A stretch of 64,000 nucleotides of DNA from Euzebyella marina (GCF_014855515.1 NZ_JACYFK010000003.1:496001-560000); one strand, 5' to 3'. Numbered from the stretch's first letter, positions 1-8,824 are shown. A program made the numbers and translations. Notes: generated by a model from the letters alone, not told the origin.

Positions 1-60
1 GTTGAAAAGTTTGAGATTTAAAGATGTATTATCCGTGAGTTCAAAAACTGTTTTCGCCAT
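1..60 (-). CDS. 5' end of a divergent gene cut by the window edge
   Basis: Reading leftward from an ATG at 60-58, an open frame of 20 codons runs off the window edge without a stop (MAKTVFELTDN...). The codon choice looks natural and an AT-rich leader (TTTTAAAAAATAA before the ATG) is typical of Bacteroidota starts, which often lack a Shine-Dalgarno sequence. The protein cannot be identified from 20 residues. It could also be a chance open frame. Its divergent orientation relative to the gene at 345 would make 61-344 a shared regulatory region. Confidence 0.45.
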   Translation of the reverse strand, partial: MAKTVFELTDNTSLNLKLFN

Positions 61-233
61 TTATTTTTTAAAAGTAAATGGCATGATAATGATGATAAAT
101 CTTTAAATCAAACGTGGTTTCTACCACCCCAACTTTCTTAACATATTCCGGTTACTTAAAACATAAAAGATTAGTAATCATAGCGGTAATTAATATTCTG
201 TTGAATCTGAACACTATTACCTAAAATTTTATA

Positions 234-283
234 ATGAATCTTCAATTTTTAGTAGAATTTATCCATGAAAATTGAAGATTCAT
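234..283. repeat. 16-bp perfect inverted repeat (strong hairpin)
   Basis: The arm ATGAATCTTCAATTTT at 234-249 is the exact reverse complement of 268-283, with an 18-nt spacer. Neither side is followed by a clear T-run, so it is not an obvious intrinsic terminator. It sits in the 284-bp non-coding stretch 61-344, which otherwise shows nothing recognisable to me. It may be a regulatory hairpin, an operator, or a fragment of a miniature repeat. Confidence 0.7.
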
Positions 284-344
284 GGTCAACATTTCAAGGT
301 TTGTATACAATAATTGATAGCAATAGAAGGGCCTATTTAGATTT

Positions 345-1283
345 GTGCAAAAATTAAATTTGAAAAATTTTCTATCAATAGCTATTCTAATAATCAGTTC
401 TATTCAACTGTCAGCGCAGATGAATGAAGATTTAGGTTTTCTGACCTTTTCTTTCTCTCCCTTAGGTAGTGATAATATAGAATATCGGAGTACTGATATG
501 GGGGGTAGTATTCCTATGAGAATTCAAAAAGGTGTCTTGATTAGTTCCCTTAATTATAGTTTTACTAATATAAAAGTCGATAATCCAAATCTGGAATATT
601 CCGCAAGTGAGTTAGAGCATATACATTCATTAAGTTATGCCTTATCCTATATTCATCCTTTAGAAAACAACTGGAAATTACTGGGAAGGGGCGGGTTAAT
701 GGCGGTATCCAATTTTTCTTCGGCCTTAACAGCAGATGACTTGTTTTTAAATGGAACATTATTGCTCATCAAACGCTTACAAAAAGAAGAAAAATTATCT
801 GTATTAAGTTTTGGCGGTGGTTACGCGACCTTAGCAGGAAAGCCTATGTTTTTTCCCTATATCAATTATTTTAAGCAGAGTAGTCGGCATTGGTCATACA
901 ATCTCGGCTTTCCCCAAGCTTTCTTGCGCTATCATTTTAGCCCTCATACTAGGTTAAGTCTAAATGCAAGCATCAATGGCCTGTATGCCAACTTTAGTAA
1001 GCCTATTGTTGTTGATGTTGTTGGCCTTAATGAAACGGCAAAAAAGTTATCATTTAGAACCGGTTTTTTGGGTATAGAATATCAAAATCAACTGGGTAAA
1101 TATTGGAATCTTTTTTTGAAAGCCGAATATGCCTTTTGGGGAGATTACATGTTAGAAGATAACTTTGAAAATGATATTTTTAAGCAAGATGTATCAAAAG
1201 GATTGTATTTTACAACCGGCATGAAACTGAATGTTCTAAGAAACAAAACAAGAGGTACGAAGCCGAGAACGGAGTCTAATTAA
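345..1283 (+). CDS. Predicted outer-membrane beta-barrel protein (DUF6268-like)
   Basis: The 312-residue protein starts at GTG 345, about 14 nt after an AGAAGG ribosome-binding-like sequence. It has a Sec signal peptide (hydrophobic residues 9-24, ending near QLSAQ). The mature part shows alternating polar/hydrophobic strands and many aromatics, and ends in strand-like segments, as in outer-membrane barrels. The overall pattern resembles the DUF6268 family of Bacteroidota outer-membrane proteins, whose role is unknown. It lies 29 bp before a LytS/LytTR pair in the same direction, so it may be co-transcribed and linked to envelope sensing. The fold assignment is an inference from pattern. Confidence 0.6.
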   Translation: MQKLNLKNFLSIAILIISSIQLSAQMNEDLGFLTFSFSPLGSDNIEYRSTDMGGSIPMRIQKGVLISSLNYSFTNIKVDNPNLEYSASELEHIHSLSYALSYIHPLENNWKLLGRGGLMAVSNFSSALTADDLFLNGTLLLIKRLQKEEKLSVLSFGGGYATLAGKPMFFPYINYFKQSSRHWSYNLGFPQAFLRYHFSPHTRLSLNASINGLYANFSKPIVVDVVGLNETAKKLSFRTGFLGIEYQNQLGKYWNLFLKAEYAFWGDYMLEDNFENDIFKQDVSKGLYFTTGMKLNVLRNKTRGTKPRTESN

Positions 1284-1312
1284 GAAATGTACCGATTACT
1301 TCAAATATTCGT

Positions 1313-2305
1313 ATGGTGAAGAAAAAATTACAGTCTAAAATTTTGATTCACACGGTAATCTGGTTGTTTTTCGTGCTGATTATTTCATCTCAGATATACC
1401 TTCATACGAGCGAGGTACCTTATAATTTTTTTACAAGAATACTTTTTAATATTAGCTTGTTCTATATCAATTACAGTATTCTGGTACCATATTTTTTACT
1501 TAGAGAAAAAAGAATCTGGTATGTTACGTTAGTACTTTTACTTTGTTTCATAGCTATGCAGATTCATATTTCACTTGATATTTATATTCAATCTGGATTT
1601 TTGATGAATGGTGTTGCTAAAGCCTTTACCGCGGTAAGTATTCTCTTATATATTTTTCTTGGTTCAACTATACGTGTCTTTGAAGAGTGGCGTCGTAATG
1701 AACTGAAAAAGAGAAAAATTCAAGAAGAAAGAAATATGACCGAACTCAAGGCCCTCAAAAATCAGATCAACCCACACTTTCTTTTTAACTCTTTAAATAA
1801 TATATATTCCCTTGTGGTTAAAGAGTCAAAAAAAGCACCAATGCAAATAATTATGTTGTCTGATTTAATGCGTTATATGCTATATCAAACAGATGATGAG
1901 TTTGTATATTTAAAAAGTGAAATTGAATACCTGCAAAATTATGTGGCCCTTCAAAAAATGCGATTGTACAATAATGCCGGAGTACGCCTGCAAGTAATAG
2001 GGGAATTAGAGGGTCAAAGGATCCGACCATTGCTATTTGTGTCAATTGTAGAGAATGCATTTAAGTATGGTACCTACAATGTAAATGATGTGCTAATTGA
2101 AATACTGTTTAAAATTAAAGGCAATAATATTTATTTTGAGTGTCGAAACAAAATAGGAGGGGAGATTAAGGAAACAGCGGATTCTGGTATTGGACTCAAA
2201 AATACCAAGGAACGTTTTGAATTACTATATCCTGATAAACATGATATTACAATCCGTTCAACGGATGAGATTTTTGAAATTGGCATACATTTAAATTTGA
2301 TATAG
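1313..2305 (+). CDS. LytS/YpdA-type sensor histidine kinase
   Basis: This 330-residue membrane kinase belongs to the His_kinase (PF06580) family. Residues 1-120 hold about four hydrophobic membrane segments with short loops and no large periplasmic sensor. A linker rich in Lys/Arg/Glu follows. The phospho-acceptor motif NPHFLFNSLNNI places the conserved His at residue 155. The ATPase part contains the N-box (ENAFKYG) and a glycine-rich stretch (DSGIGLKN). It ends 5 bp before its LytTR response regulator, so the two form a standard two-component operon. The ligand is unknown. A closely similar pair lies at 56119-57866. Confidence 0.9.
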   Translation: MVKKKLQSKILIHTVIWLFFVLIISSQIYLHTSEVPYNFFTRILFNISLFYINYSILVPYFLLREKRIWYVTLVLLLCFIAMQIHISLDIYIQSGFLMNGVAKAFTAVSILLYIFLGSTIRVFEEWRRNELKKRKIQEERNMTELKALKNQINPHFLFNSLNNIYSLVVKESKKAPMQIIMLSDLMRYMLYQTDDEFVYLKSEIEYLQNYVALQKMRLYNNAGVRLQVIGELEGQRIRPLLFVSIVENAFKYGTYNVNDVLIEILFKIKGNNIYFECRNKIGGEIKETADSGIGLKNTKERFELLYPDKHDITIRSTDEIFEIGIHLNLI

Positions 2306-2310
2306 CCAGA

Positions 2311-3030
2311 ATGATGAATTGTATTATTGTTGATGATGAACCCTTGGCCGCAGATTTGATAAGCGGTTATGTGCACCAAATAGAATATCTCAATCTGGTA
2401 GCGGTGTGCAGGAAACCTATGGAGGCTATTAATATTTTAGGAAACCAAAAGATCGATCTCGTATTTCTAGATATTGAAATGCCGCAATTGACCGGTATAG
2501 AATTGGTGAAAACGATTTCAAACATGCCTCTTTTCATTTTTATTACCGCCTATCCGCAGTATGCTTTGGATGGCTTTAACCTAAACGCAATTGATTATTT
2601 GGTCAAGCCTATTCCTTTACAACGTTTTATAGCATCGGTTACCAAAGCCAGGGAATTATGCTTGCTCAAAAATTCTGATGATAAAATATCTACAGCAGAT
2701 GATTTGTCATTACCTTTTATTTTTGTGAGGTCAGAACATCAGAACATTAAAATAAATATTGATGAAATAACCCATATTCAGGGGTTGAAAGACTATATCA
2801 AAATTTATACCTGTACATCCGGAAAGGCAATTTTTACATTATCAAATTTCAAAGATATTCTTGAAAAACTTCCTCGTTCAAGATTTTTGCGGGTACATAG
2901 ATCTTACGTTGAAAATATGGCCTTTCTTTCTGTTTTGAGAAAAAACAGCCTTATTATACACGGCGACTTGCTCATCCCCATTGGTGAAACATTTAAGGAT
3001 GAGGTTCATAAGCGCTTGGGTTTAGCATAG
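2311..3030 (+). CDS. LytTR-family response regulator
   Basis: The 239-residue protein has an N-terminal receiver domain (1-~120) with acidic pocket DDEP and phospho-acceptor Asp54 in FLDIEMP. The conserved Thr (FITAYP) and Lys (YLVKPI) are present. The C-terminal LytTR DNA-binding domain (~140-239) includes the family hallmark RVHRSYVEN. It is the partner of the kinase immediately upstream. Two ATG codons lie in tandem at the start (2311 and 2314); the first is used here. Targets are unknown; the small genes immediately downstream are candidates. Confidence 0.93.
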   Translation: MMNCIIVDDEPLAADLISGYVHQIEYLNLVAVCRKPMEAINILGNQKIDLVFLDIEMPQLTGIELVKTISNMPLFIFITAYPQYALDGFNLNAIDYLVKPIPLQRFIASVTKARELCLLKNSDDKISTADDLSLPFIFVRSEHQNIKINIDEITHIQGLKDYIKIYTCTSGKAIFTLSNFKDILEKLPRSRFLRVHRSYVENMAFLSVLRKNSLIIHGDLLIPIGETFKDEVHKRLGLA

Positions 3031-3141
3031 TTCGTCCCTTCTGAATTAGGGTTTGCAGACGCCTTTTTATACTACGTAGAGTTTTTTTTAGAGCCTGTAT
3101 TTCGCACTCTACATTTGCCTTGTAACATAAAAAACATGTAT

Positions 3142-3522
3142 ATGCAAACAAGACAAAGCTTGTTGATCGTTGTGGCTCTATTTATAGGTATTATCGCTGT
3201 GGGGCAGTCAAAAATAGATAGAATAAAGGCCATTCCGCCCGAAGAAATGGCTCAGAAAATTACAGCACTTCAAAAAGATAAACTCGATTTGAATGAGACA
3301 CAGGAGGCCGAGATAATGGCTATTAACCTAAAGGCGGCACAGGATAGAAGGAGTATTCTCGAAAATTCTAGTCTGATAAAAATGCGAAAAGAAATGAAGG
3401 TGGTACAAGAGTATACCGATAACAAGATTACTTCAGTGCTGAACCCAAACCAGATTGAACTTTATGCAACGAATAAGGAAAACATTCGGCAGGAAGTTAG
3501 AGAATATTTTGAAATTCAATAG
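3142..3522 (+). CDS. Small exported Spy/CpxP-like protein
   Basis: From ATG 3142 the product is about 126 residues. ATG 3136 is an equally good start; the longer frame begins at TTG 3115. A signal peptide (LLIVVALFIGIIAVGQS) precedes a charged, helical mature domain with repeats LNETQEAEI and LNPNQIELY. These resemble the LTxxQ-type motifs of Spy/CpxP periplasmic chaperone-like proteins. It follows the LytTR regulator by about 110 bp. An envelope-stress role is inferred from this resemblance and position only. Confidence 0.6.
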   Translation: MQTRQSLLIVVALFIGIIAVGQSKIDRIKAIPPEEMAQKITALQKDKLDLNETQEAEIMAINLKAAQDRRSILENSSLIKMRKEMKVVQEYTDNKITSVLNPNQIELYATNKENIRQEVREYFEIQ

Positions 3523-3531
3523 GGAGGTCCA

Positions 3532-3798
3532 ATGATCGATATAGTAACAAATACCGACAAATCTGTAGCCACGTTAGAAAAAGAAATTATGGTATTGGTT
3601 TTCAAAACTAACGCTAGACGAATTCATGAAATGTGGCTAAGGAAAATATTGTCAGGCTATTCAAAAATACTGCGCATCGATTTTGACTTTGAAGATTGTG
3701 ATAACATTCTTAGGGTCGAGAGTCTAGAAGATATGCGTGAAGAAATAACCTTATCTGTAAGAGCCACTGGATTGTATTGTAAAGAACTCGAAGATTAA
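3532..3798 (+). CDS. Small HMA-like (ferredoxin-fold) protein lacking the metal-binding cysteines
   Basis: The 88-residue cytosolic protein starts 9 nt after the previous stop and has an unusually good Shine-Dalgarno (GGGAGG) for this phylum. The body (EIMVLVFKTNAR...ILRIDFDFEDCDNILRVES...ATGLYCKELED) has the beta-alpha-beta-beta-alpha-beta rhythm of heavy-metal-associated domains. It resembles small Flavobacteriia HMA-like proteins. The CxxC metal-binding loop is missing, so a canonical copper-chaperone role is unlikely. It is probably co-transcribed with its neighbours on both sides. Confidence 0.6.
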   Translation: MIDIVTNTDKSVATLEKEIMVLVFKTNARRIHEMWLRKILSGYSKILRIDFDFEDCDNILRVESLEDMREEITLSVRATGLYCKELED

Positions 3799-3805
3799 AA
3801 AGATT

Positions 3806-4018
3806 ATGGAAATTTTTAAGTTTGAATTATATACCAATTCCATTTATCAAATGTTCTGGGTGATGTACGACATTAGTAGGGTTTGTCTTAAAAGCAAGCT
3901 AGATTTTAACTCAACCCAGAACTTTACCCTTATGATAATTTATGATTCAGATTTGAGTTATGAGCAAATAGAAACGATTTTATTAGATAATGATGTGAAC
4001 TATAATCTAGTTGATTGA
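3806..4018 (+). CDS. Small hypothetical protein
   Basis: The 70-residue product starts 7 nt after the HMA-like gene, with a purine-rich leader (AAAAAGATT). I do not recognise the family. It is rich in aromatic and aliphatic residues, and its C-terminal half (LMIIYDSDLSYEQIETILLDNDVNY) resembles the final alpha-beta unit of a ferredoxin-like fold. It could be a diverged partner of the preceding protein. Tight spacing supports a real co-transcribed gene. Confidence 0.5.
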   Translation: MEIFKFELYTNSIYQMFWVMYDISRVCLKSKLDFNSTQNFTLMIIYDSDLSYEQIETILLDNDVNYNLVD

Positions 4019-4143
4019 GATTCTTTCTGTTCTAAATAGCTAAGCGATAAATTTTTTCGAAAGAATTAGTTTTGAGACGGCTTCAGAAACAGTATTTAAG
4101 TTTTAAGATGAGTTTCTTTCTCCTATTAGAAAAATTAATTTAG

Positions 4144-4320
4144 AGGGCAAAATCTACAGCGGCCTATATTAGTTTGCAAGGTATTGAAGCTAACCGTATT
4201 GAAAGTGCCATTGGGTATGGTGAGAAACAATTGTTGAACCGTTGTGCAAATGGAGTTAAATGCACCAAAGACGAGCACGATATTTATCGAAGGTCAGAAT
4301 TTATTATTGTTCGACTATAA
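4144..4320 (+). pseudogene. 3' remnant of an OmpA-family gene
   Basis: One frame ending at TAA 4318-4320 encodes RAKSTAAYISLQGIEANRI, then GYGEKQLLNRCANGVKC and EHDIYRRSEFIIV. This is the unmistakable end of a Bacteroidota OmpA C-terminal (peptidoglycan-binding) domain: RAxS helix, GYGE, Cys pair, and NRRSEF-like ending. Just upstream the frame is closed by TAG 4141-4143. Frame -1 there reads NLEG, suggesting a small deletion in the usual NLxLSxxRA stretch. No start or upstream domain remains, so this is a decayed fragment about 58 codons long. Confidence 0.75.
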
Positions 4321-4719
4321 GATTGAAATGTTTTTATGTGAGAGATTTCAGTAACTAAGAAGCTTAGTTGATAAAATTCGAATCCTATTTTTTAAAGCAA
4401 AAAGGATTATTCTTGGCTGAATTCTGTCGCTAAGATTGTTTTACAAGCCCATACCTTCTAACATGCTCTTTGCTAATCAGTCTGAGAATTTATCTGCTGA
4501 TGAGAAGTTTTCTCAATCCTTAAGTAATTCTAAATACAACACAAAACCAAAGCCCTAGCTTTTAAGCTTTCTTACTTTAACATAAATAATTCTCTAGCGC
4601 AGTATTTAACAAGTAACTTGTTATTTGACGATTAAATCATTTGGGATAAGAATAGTGTAAAAGTTCTCATTTTCAATTGCGGTATAACATAACTTTATCC
4701 ATAGAAAAACTACCCAATA
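4321..4719. other. Non-coding or decayed stretch
   Basis: No convincing gene is present. A 31-codon open frame at 4463-4558 (MLFANQSENLSADEKF...) has natural-looking codons and may be another fragment of the decayed OmpA locus or chance. The remainder is AT-rich and should contain the promoter of the downstream GH13 gene, but no clear -7 element was seen. Confidence 0.4.
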
Positions 4720-4788
4720 GTGAACATATTAGGTTCATTGCGGCATATATTCCATCGCTACACCAAAAAGGGTGAGAATAGCTATGTC

Positions 4789-6456
4789 ATGTCTTCCGGA
4801 AACAAAAATTCTCGTTGGTGGAAGGAAGGTATTCTCTACCAGATTTACCCTCAAAGTTTTAAAGATTCAAATGGCGATGGTTTTGGTGACCTTAATGGGG
4901 TTATCGATAAGCTAGATTATTTAGAAAGTCTTGGTATTACCATCGTTTGGATGAACCCCTTTTATGAATCCCCACTAATCGATAATGGTTACGATGTCAG
5001 TGATTATCGGGCGATTCTGCCTCGTTTTGGAAAAATGCAAGATTTTGAAAAAATGATAAAAGGAATGCACAAAAGGGGAATCAAATTTGTGATGGATTTG
5101 GTCGTGAACCACAGTAGTGAAGAGCACCCTTGGTTTAAAGAGGCCAAGAAATCTAGAGAAAGTCCTTTTTACGATTATTACCACTGGTGGCCGGCCGAAA
5201 ACGGACAACCCCCGTACAGGCATAGTTTGTTTGACCCCAATGGGGCTTGGGAATATGTAGATACCGTAAATGCCTATTACCTACATACATTTACCAAACA
5301 TCAGCCCGATTTAAATTGGGAAAACCCGAAACTTCGAAAAGAGATTTTTGATATTATGAAGTTTTGGGCCAATAAGGGTGTAGATGGTTACCGTTTAGAT
5401 GCCTTTCAATTCGTGAGCAAAGACATTACCTGGCCTAATTTTCCGGAAGGGCACGAAAAAGAATACGTTAAATGGTACGGTATGCGTCCGCAGTTGCACG
5501 GTTATCTCAACGAAATGTATAATGAGGTGCTCAGTAAATATGATGTTTTTGCGGTAGCCGAAGGAACCGGAAATAGTTTTGAAGACGCCCATAATCTGGT
5601 AGACGAAAGCCGCAATGAACTGCAAATGGCCTATCATTTTGAAACCATCAATCTCTCATCAACACTTGCTCGATATTCGCTTTTCGACTTTAAGCAGGCT
5701 TTTACAAAGTGGGATCAATCTTTTACCGAAGAAGGCTGGTTGGCCATATTTCTGGCCAATCACGACAATGCCCGGCTCGTAGATCGGTTCGGTAACCCAT
5801 CTGAAAGATTTAGAACGGTTTCTACACAACTTTTAAATACTTTTCTGATGAGTATGCGCGGTACGCCCTATCTCTATTATGGTGATGAGTTAGGCATGAC
5901 CAATATTGATATGCCCCATATTAGCGATTATGACGATATTGAGGCACACGGTCGGTACCAAGCGGCATTAAAGGCCAATGCGGATATGAATGAGTTTATG
6001 AATACGCTCAACTACAATTCTCGAGAAAACGGCCGCACCCCGATGCAATGGGATTCATCGGATCATGCCGGATTCACCTTTGGAACTCCCTGGAAAAAAG
6101 TGAATCCGAACTATTTGAACATTAACGTAGCTCTTCAAAAGAAAGACCCAAAGTCGGTTCTTAACCATTTTAGGAAAATGACAAGGGTAAGAAAAACAAA
6201 CCTGGTGCTTGTATACGGAAAGTACGACCTGTTGCTGCCGAATCACGAACAAGTCTACGCTTTTACCCGGCAAATGAATGATACAAAAATGTTGATTTTA
6301 CTCAATTTCTCTGAAGGTGAAGTGTTGATAGAACTGGATGAACTGACCGGTTTATCTTCGAAAAATTGTGTAATTAATAATTACGATGATATCAACATTG
6401 TCTCTGGGTCAACAACCCTTCAACCATACCAAGCCACTATTTTAAAAATGTTATAA
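4789..6456 (+). CDS. GH13 alpha-glucosidase / oligo-1,6-glucosidase-like enzyme
   Basis: The enzyme has the full GH13 (alpha/beta)8 layout: YQIYPQSFKDSNGDGFGDL near the N-terminus, region I DLVVNHSS, region II DGYRLDAF (nucleophile Asp), region III VAEGTG (acid/base Glu), region IV LANHDNAR (third Asp). A C-terminal beta domain follows. The set matches the oligo-1,6-glucosidase/trehalose-6-phosphate hydrolase subfamilies. No signal peptide is visible, so it acts in the cytoplasm on short alpha-glucosides. ATG 4789 gives the usual family N-terminus and follows a purine-rich AGGGTGAG; a GTG at 4720 would add 23 atypical residues. An AraC regulator follows at once. Confidence 0.88.
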   Translation: MSSGNKNSRWWKEGILYQIYPQSFKDSNGDGFGDLNGVIDKLDYLESLGITIVWMNPFYESPLIDNGYDVSDYRAILPRFGKMQDFEKMIKGMHKRGIKFVMDLVVNHSSEEHPWFKEAKKSRESPFYDYYHWWPAENGQPPYRHSLFDPNGAWEYVDTVNAYYLHTFTKHQPDLNWENPKLRKEIFDIMKFWANKGVDGYRLDAFQFVSKDITWPNFPEGHEKEYVKWYGMRPQLHGYLNEMYNEVLSKYDVFAVAEGTGNSFEDAHNLVDESRNELQMAYHFETINLSSTLARYSLFDFKQAFTKWDQSFTEEGWLAIFLANHDNARLVDRFGNPSERFRTVSTQLLNTFLMSMRGTPYLYYGDELGMTNIDMPHISDYDDIEAHGRYQAALKANADMNEFMNTLNYNSRENGRTPMQWDSSDHAGFTFGTPWKKVNPNYLNINVALQKKDPKSVLNHFRKMTRVRKTNLVLVYGKYDLLLPNHEQVYAFTRQMNDTKMLILLNFSEGEVLIELDELTGLSSKNCVINNYDDINIVSGSTTLQPYQATILKML

Positions 6457-6541
6457 GTGCTTTTAATTTCTAAGGCAGACCAATCTTGGGTAGATGTTTG
6501 GCTTAAATGCCGTTACTTTGCATTGTTTGAATATTGCAAGA

Positions 6542-7471
6542 ATGGATACTATAAGCATACGAGAGTTTTATAAAGAGATTTGCGGTGATACGGTCTGTCA
6601 GTTAAACGAGTTTTTAGACAGTGAGCAATCAAGTGATATAGGTCATTTTAATATTTTCAATATTGAAAAGTTCTATAACTGTAGCAGTAAAAAGCCAGAA
6701 ATGACCTATAACCGAAGACGTTATTATAAAATTAGTCTGATAAAAGGTAAAAATCTGGTAGAATATGCAGATAGGTCGGTTCTGATTGAAAAGCAGGGTA
6801 TACTCTTCGCCACACCAAAAATACCTTACCGATACCTTCCCCAAGACACGAATCAAGCAGGCTATTTTTGTGTTTTCACCAAGGAGTTCGTTTCCAAATC
6901 GATGACAGGCCTTATTCTAGATGACCTTCCTATCTATCAACCGAACAGCGATTTTGTCTTTCAACTGAATGATGAGCAATTCTCTGAGATTGAAAGTATA
7001 TTTTTAAAGATGGATGCCGAACTTTCATCTGATTATACCTATAAATACGATTTACTGCGCAACTATGTTTTTGAGCTCATCCATCAGGGGCAAAAACTAA
7101 AGCCGATGGAAAATACGGTAAACGAGCATAATGCGGCAAGCCGAATAGTATCGTTGTTCATCGAACTTTTAGAAAGACAATTTCCCATAGAAGATGACGT
7201 GCAAAGGATACAATTAAGAACACCCAATGATTTTGCCGAGCAGTTGGGTATTCATATTAACCACTTAAATAAAGTTTTAAAACAATCTACAGGTAGAAGT
7301 ACTTCTCAAATTATCAACAGTAGGTTAGTGGAGGAAGCAAAGGTGCTATTGAGGCAAACCCAGTGGAACGTTTCTGAAATAGCATTTGCCCTAGGTTTTG
7401 ATGAATTGGCACATTTTTCGAACTTCTTCAAGAAGCATACCCAATTGTCTCCGTTAAAATTTCGTAATTGA
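6542..7471 (+). CDS. AraC-family transcriptional regulator
   Basis: About 309 residues from ATG 6542; the open frame extends to 6494 but that part is not family-like. The N-terminal ~190 residues form a cupin-like sensor region (ISLIKGKNLVEYADRSVLIEKQGILFATP). The C-terminal ~100 residues are the double helix-turn-helix: PNDFAEQLGIHINHLNKVLK and WNVSEIAFALGFDELAHFSNFFKKH. It is clearly paralogous to the AraC protein at 48566-49438. Located 85 bp after the GH13 gene and before an SDR dehydrogenase, it may control either neighbour. Confidence 0.9.
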   Translation: MDTISIREFYKEICGDTVCQLNEFLDSEQSSDIGHFNIFNIEKFYNCSSKKPEMTYNRRRYYKISLIKGKNLVEYADRSVLIEKQGILFATPKIPYRYLPQDTNQAGYFCVFTKEFVSKSMTGLILDDLPIYQPNSDFVFQLNDEQFSEIESIFLKMDAELSSDYTYKYDLLRNYVFELIHQGQKLKPMENTVNEHNAASRIVSLFIELLERQFPIEDDVQRIQLRTPNDFAEQLGIHINHLNKVLKQSTGRSTSQIINSRLVEEAKVLLRQTQWNVSEIAFALGFDELAHFSNFFKKHTQLSPLKFRN

Positions 7472-7558
7472 TTGAATTTTGTAAATAACGGATTGTTTTT
7501 TGCAATCTAGGTGGGTGAAATTAGGCAGAACTTTGTCGTTCATTTAAACTCACACACA

Positions 7559-8326
7559 ATGAAAAGTAATTTAAACAAAGTAGCCTTGGTCACTGGCGGT
7601 AGTCGTGGCTTGGGAAAGGCAATGGCATTGGAACTTGCGGAGAAGAATTTTGATATCATCCTTACATACCATAGCAATGAGTCAATGGCGAACGAAGTCG
7701 TTGAAGAAATACAAACGAAAGGAAGAAAGGCCGTGGCCCTTCAACTTGATGTGGCAAAAGCCAACACCTACGATCAGTTTGTTGCTGAGGTCAAGAATAG
7801 TCTCTCAAGTGTTTTTGAGATCAATAGTATTCACTCTTTAGTCAATAATGCCGGAACTGGTATTCATGCATCTTATGAAAGCACTACCGAAGCACAATTT
7901 GATGAAATGGTCAATATTCATTTAAAGGCGGCCTTTTTTCTTACCCAGAAACTACTGCCAATAATTTCAGATTGTGGTAGTGTAGTAAATATTTCTTCAG
8001 GGTTGGCTCGATTCAGTTTCAATAATTATTCGGCGTATGCCATCATGAAAGCGGGTATTGAAAGCTTAAGTCGCTATCAGGCGCAGGAATTGGGCAGTAG
8101 AAAAATTCGAGTGAATACGGTTGCTCCTGGAGCTATCGAAACCGATTTTGGTGGAGGTGCTGTACGTGACAATCAAGAAATGAACGATATGATTGCCGGT
8201 AATACCGCTCTCGGGCGAGTAGGATTACCTGATGACATTGGCGGTGTAGTTGCCTTTCTTTGCGGCGAAGATTCCAAATGGGTCAACGCCCAACGAATTG
8301 AGGTTGCAGGCGGTTTTTACATCTAG
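7559..8326 (+). CDS. Short-chain dehydrogenase/reductase (SDR)
   Basis: About 255 residues from ATG 7559; the open frame to 7511 lacks family similarity. It has the classical SDR features: nucleotide-binding VTGGSRGLGKA, NNAGT, catalytic Ser in VNISSG, and the YAIMK active-site Tyr-Lys pair. The C-terminal segment (GLPDDIGGVVAFLCGEDSKWV) is typical of FabG-like 3-oxoacyl or sugar-alcohol dehydrogenases. The substrate cannot be told. It is 87 bp downstream of the AraC regulator and ends just before a strong terminator, so it is probably an AraC-controlled gene. Confidence 0.88.
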   Translation: MKSNLNKVALVTGGSRGLGKAMALELAEKNFDIILTYHSNESMANEVVEEIQTKGRKAVALQLDVAKANTYDQFVAEVKNSLSSVFEINSIHSLVNNAGTGIHASYESTTEAQFDEMVNIHLKAAFFLTQKLLPIISDCGSVVNISSGLARFSFNNYSAYAIMKAGIESLSRYQAQELGSRKIRVNTVAPGAIETDFGGGAVRDNQEMNDMIAGNTALGRVGLPDDIGGVVAFLCGEDSKWVNAQRIEVAGGFYI

Positions 8327-8350
8327 AACAAGACCCTATTCGAACAATGT

Positions 8351-8375
8351 ATAGAGCCGCTAACAGCGGCTCTAT
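8351..8375. terminator. Bidirectional hairpin terminator
   Basis: An 11-bp perfect stem (core AGAGCCGCT/AGCGGCTCT) with a 3-nt loop AAC lies 25 bp after the SDR stop, followed by a T-rich run (TTTCATTTGATTTT). It separates two convergent genes and can serve both. Confidence 0.85.
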
Positions 8376-8410
8376 TTCATTTGATTTTGAAAAACTTGAT
8401 GTATATTTTT

Positions 8411-8824
8411 CTATTCACAGTTTACCTGTGTTAGAGTTCTATTTAACCCCAATTCTTCTTTTCCACCTGTTACTATTGCTTTATCATCCTCAAGTTCGAT
8501 TGTTAGTTCTGTTGTCGACTCCGTTCCCTCTTGTGAAAAAGTATAGGTGACCTTAATCATATCTCCAGTAAGTTTTCCGGTCAAATCTCCCTTTCTTTGG
8601 TCTTTTTCAGCGGGCAACCAATTGTAAGATCCGTTCACCTTTCCGTCCATAATTGTAAGGTTTAATTCTTCTACATCTTTGAGTCCTGACGAATCGTTAT
8701 AGGCATATTCATTTCGAAAACATAGCATATCTTCGCCTGAGTTTTCTTTTTTTGATTCTTTGCATCCTAAAATAATAAGGCAAGAAACTATGATCAGTTT
8801 ATTAAATTCTTTTATATGGATCAT
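8411..8824 (-). CDS. Small lipoprotein of unknown function
   Basis: The 137-residue protein has a lipoprotein signal peptide with lipobox LIILGC (Cys21) followed by charged residues (KESKKE). The mature part contains predicted beta strands (ELNLTIMDGKVNGSYNWL, DMIKVTYTFSQEG, ELTIELEDDKAIVTGG). This suggests a small lipocalin- or META-like barrel, but no named family is recognised. A C-terminal Cys (QVNCE) could pair with another mature Cys (MLCF). It is monocistronic and convergent with the SDR gene across the terminator at 8351. Confidence 0.7.
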   Translation of the reverse strand: MIHIKEFNKLIIVSCLIILGCKESKKENSGEDMLCFRNEYAYNDSSGLKDVEELNLTIMDGKVNGSYNWLPAEKDQRKGDLTGKLTGDMIKVTYTFSQEGTESTTELTIELEDDKAIVTGGKEELGLNRTLTQVNCE

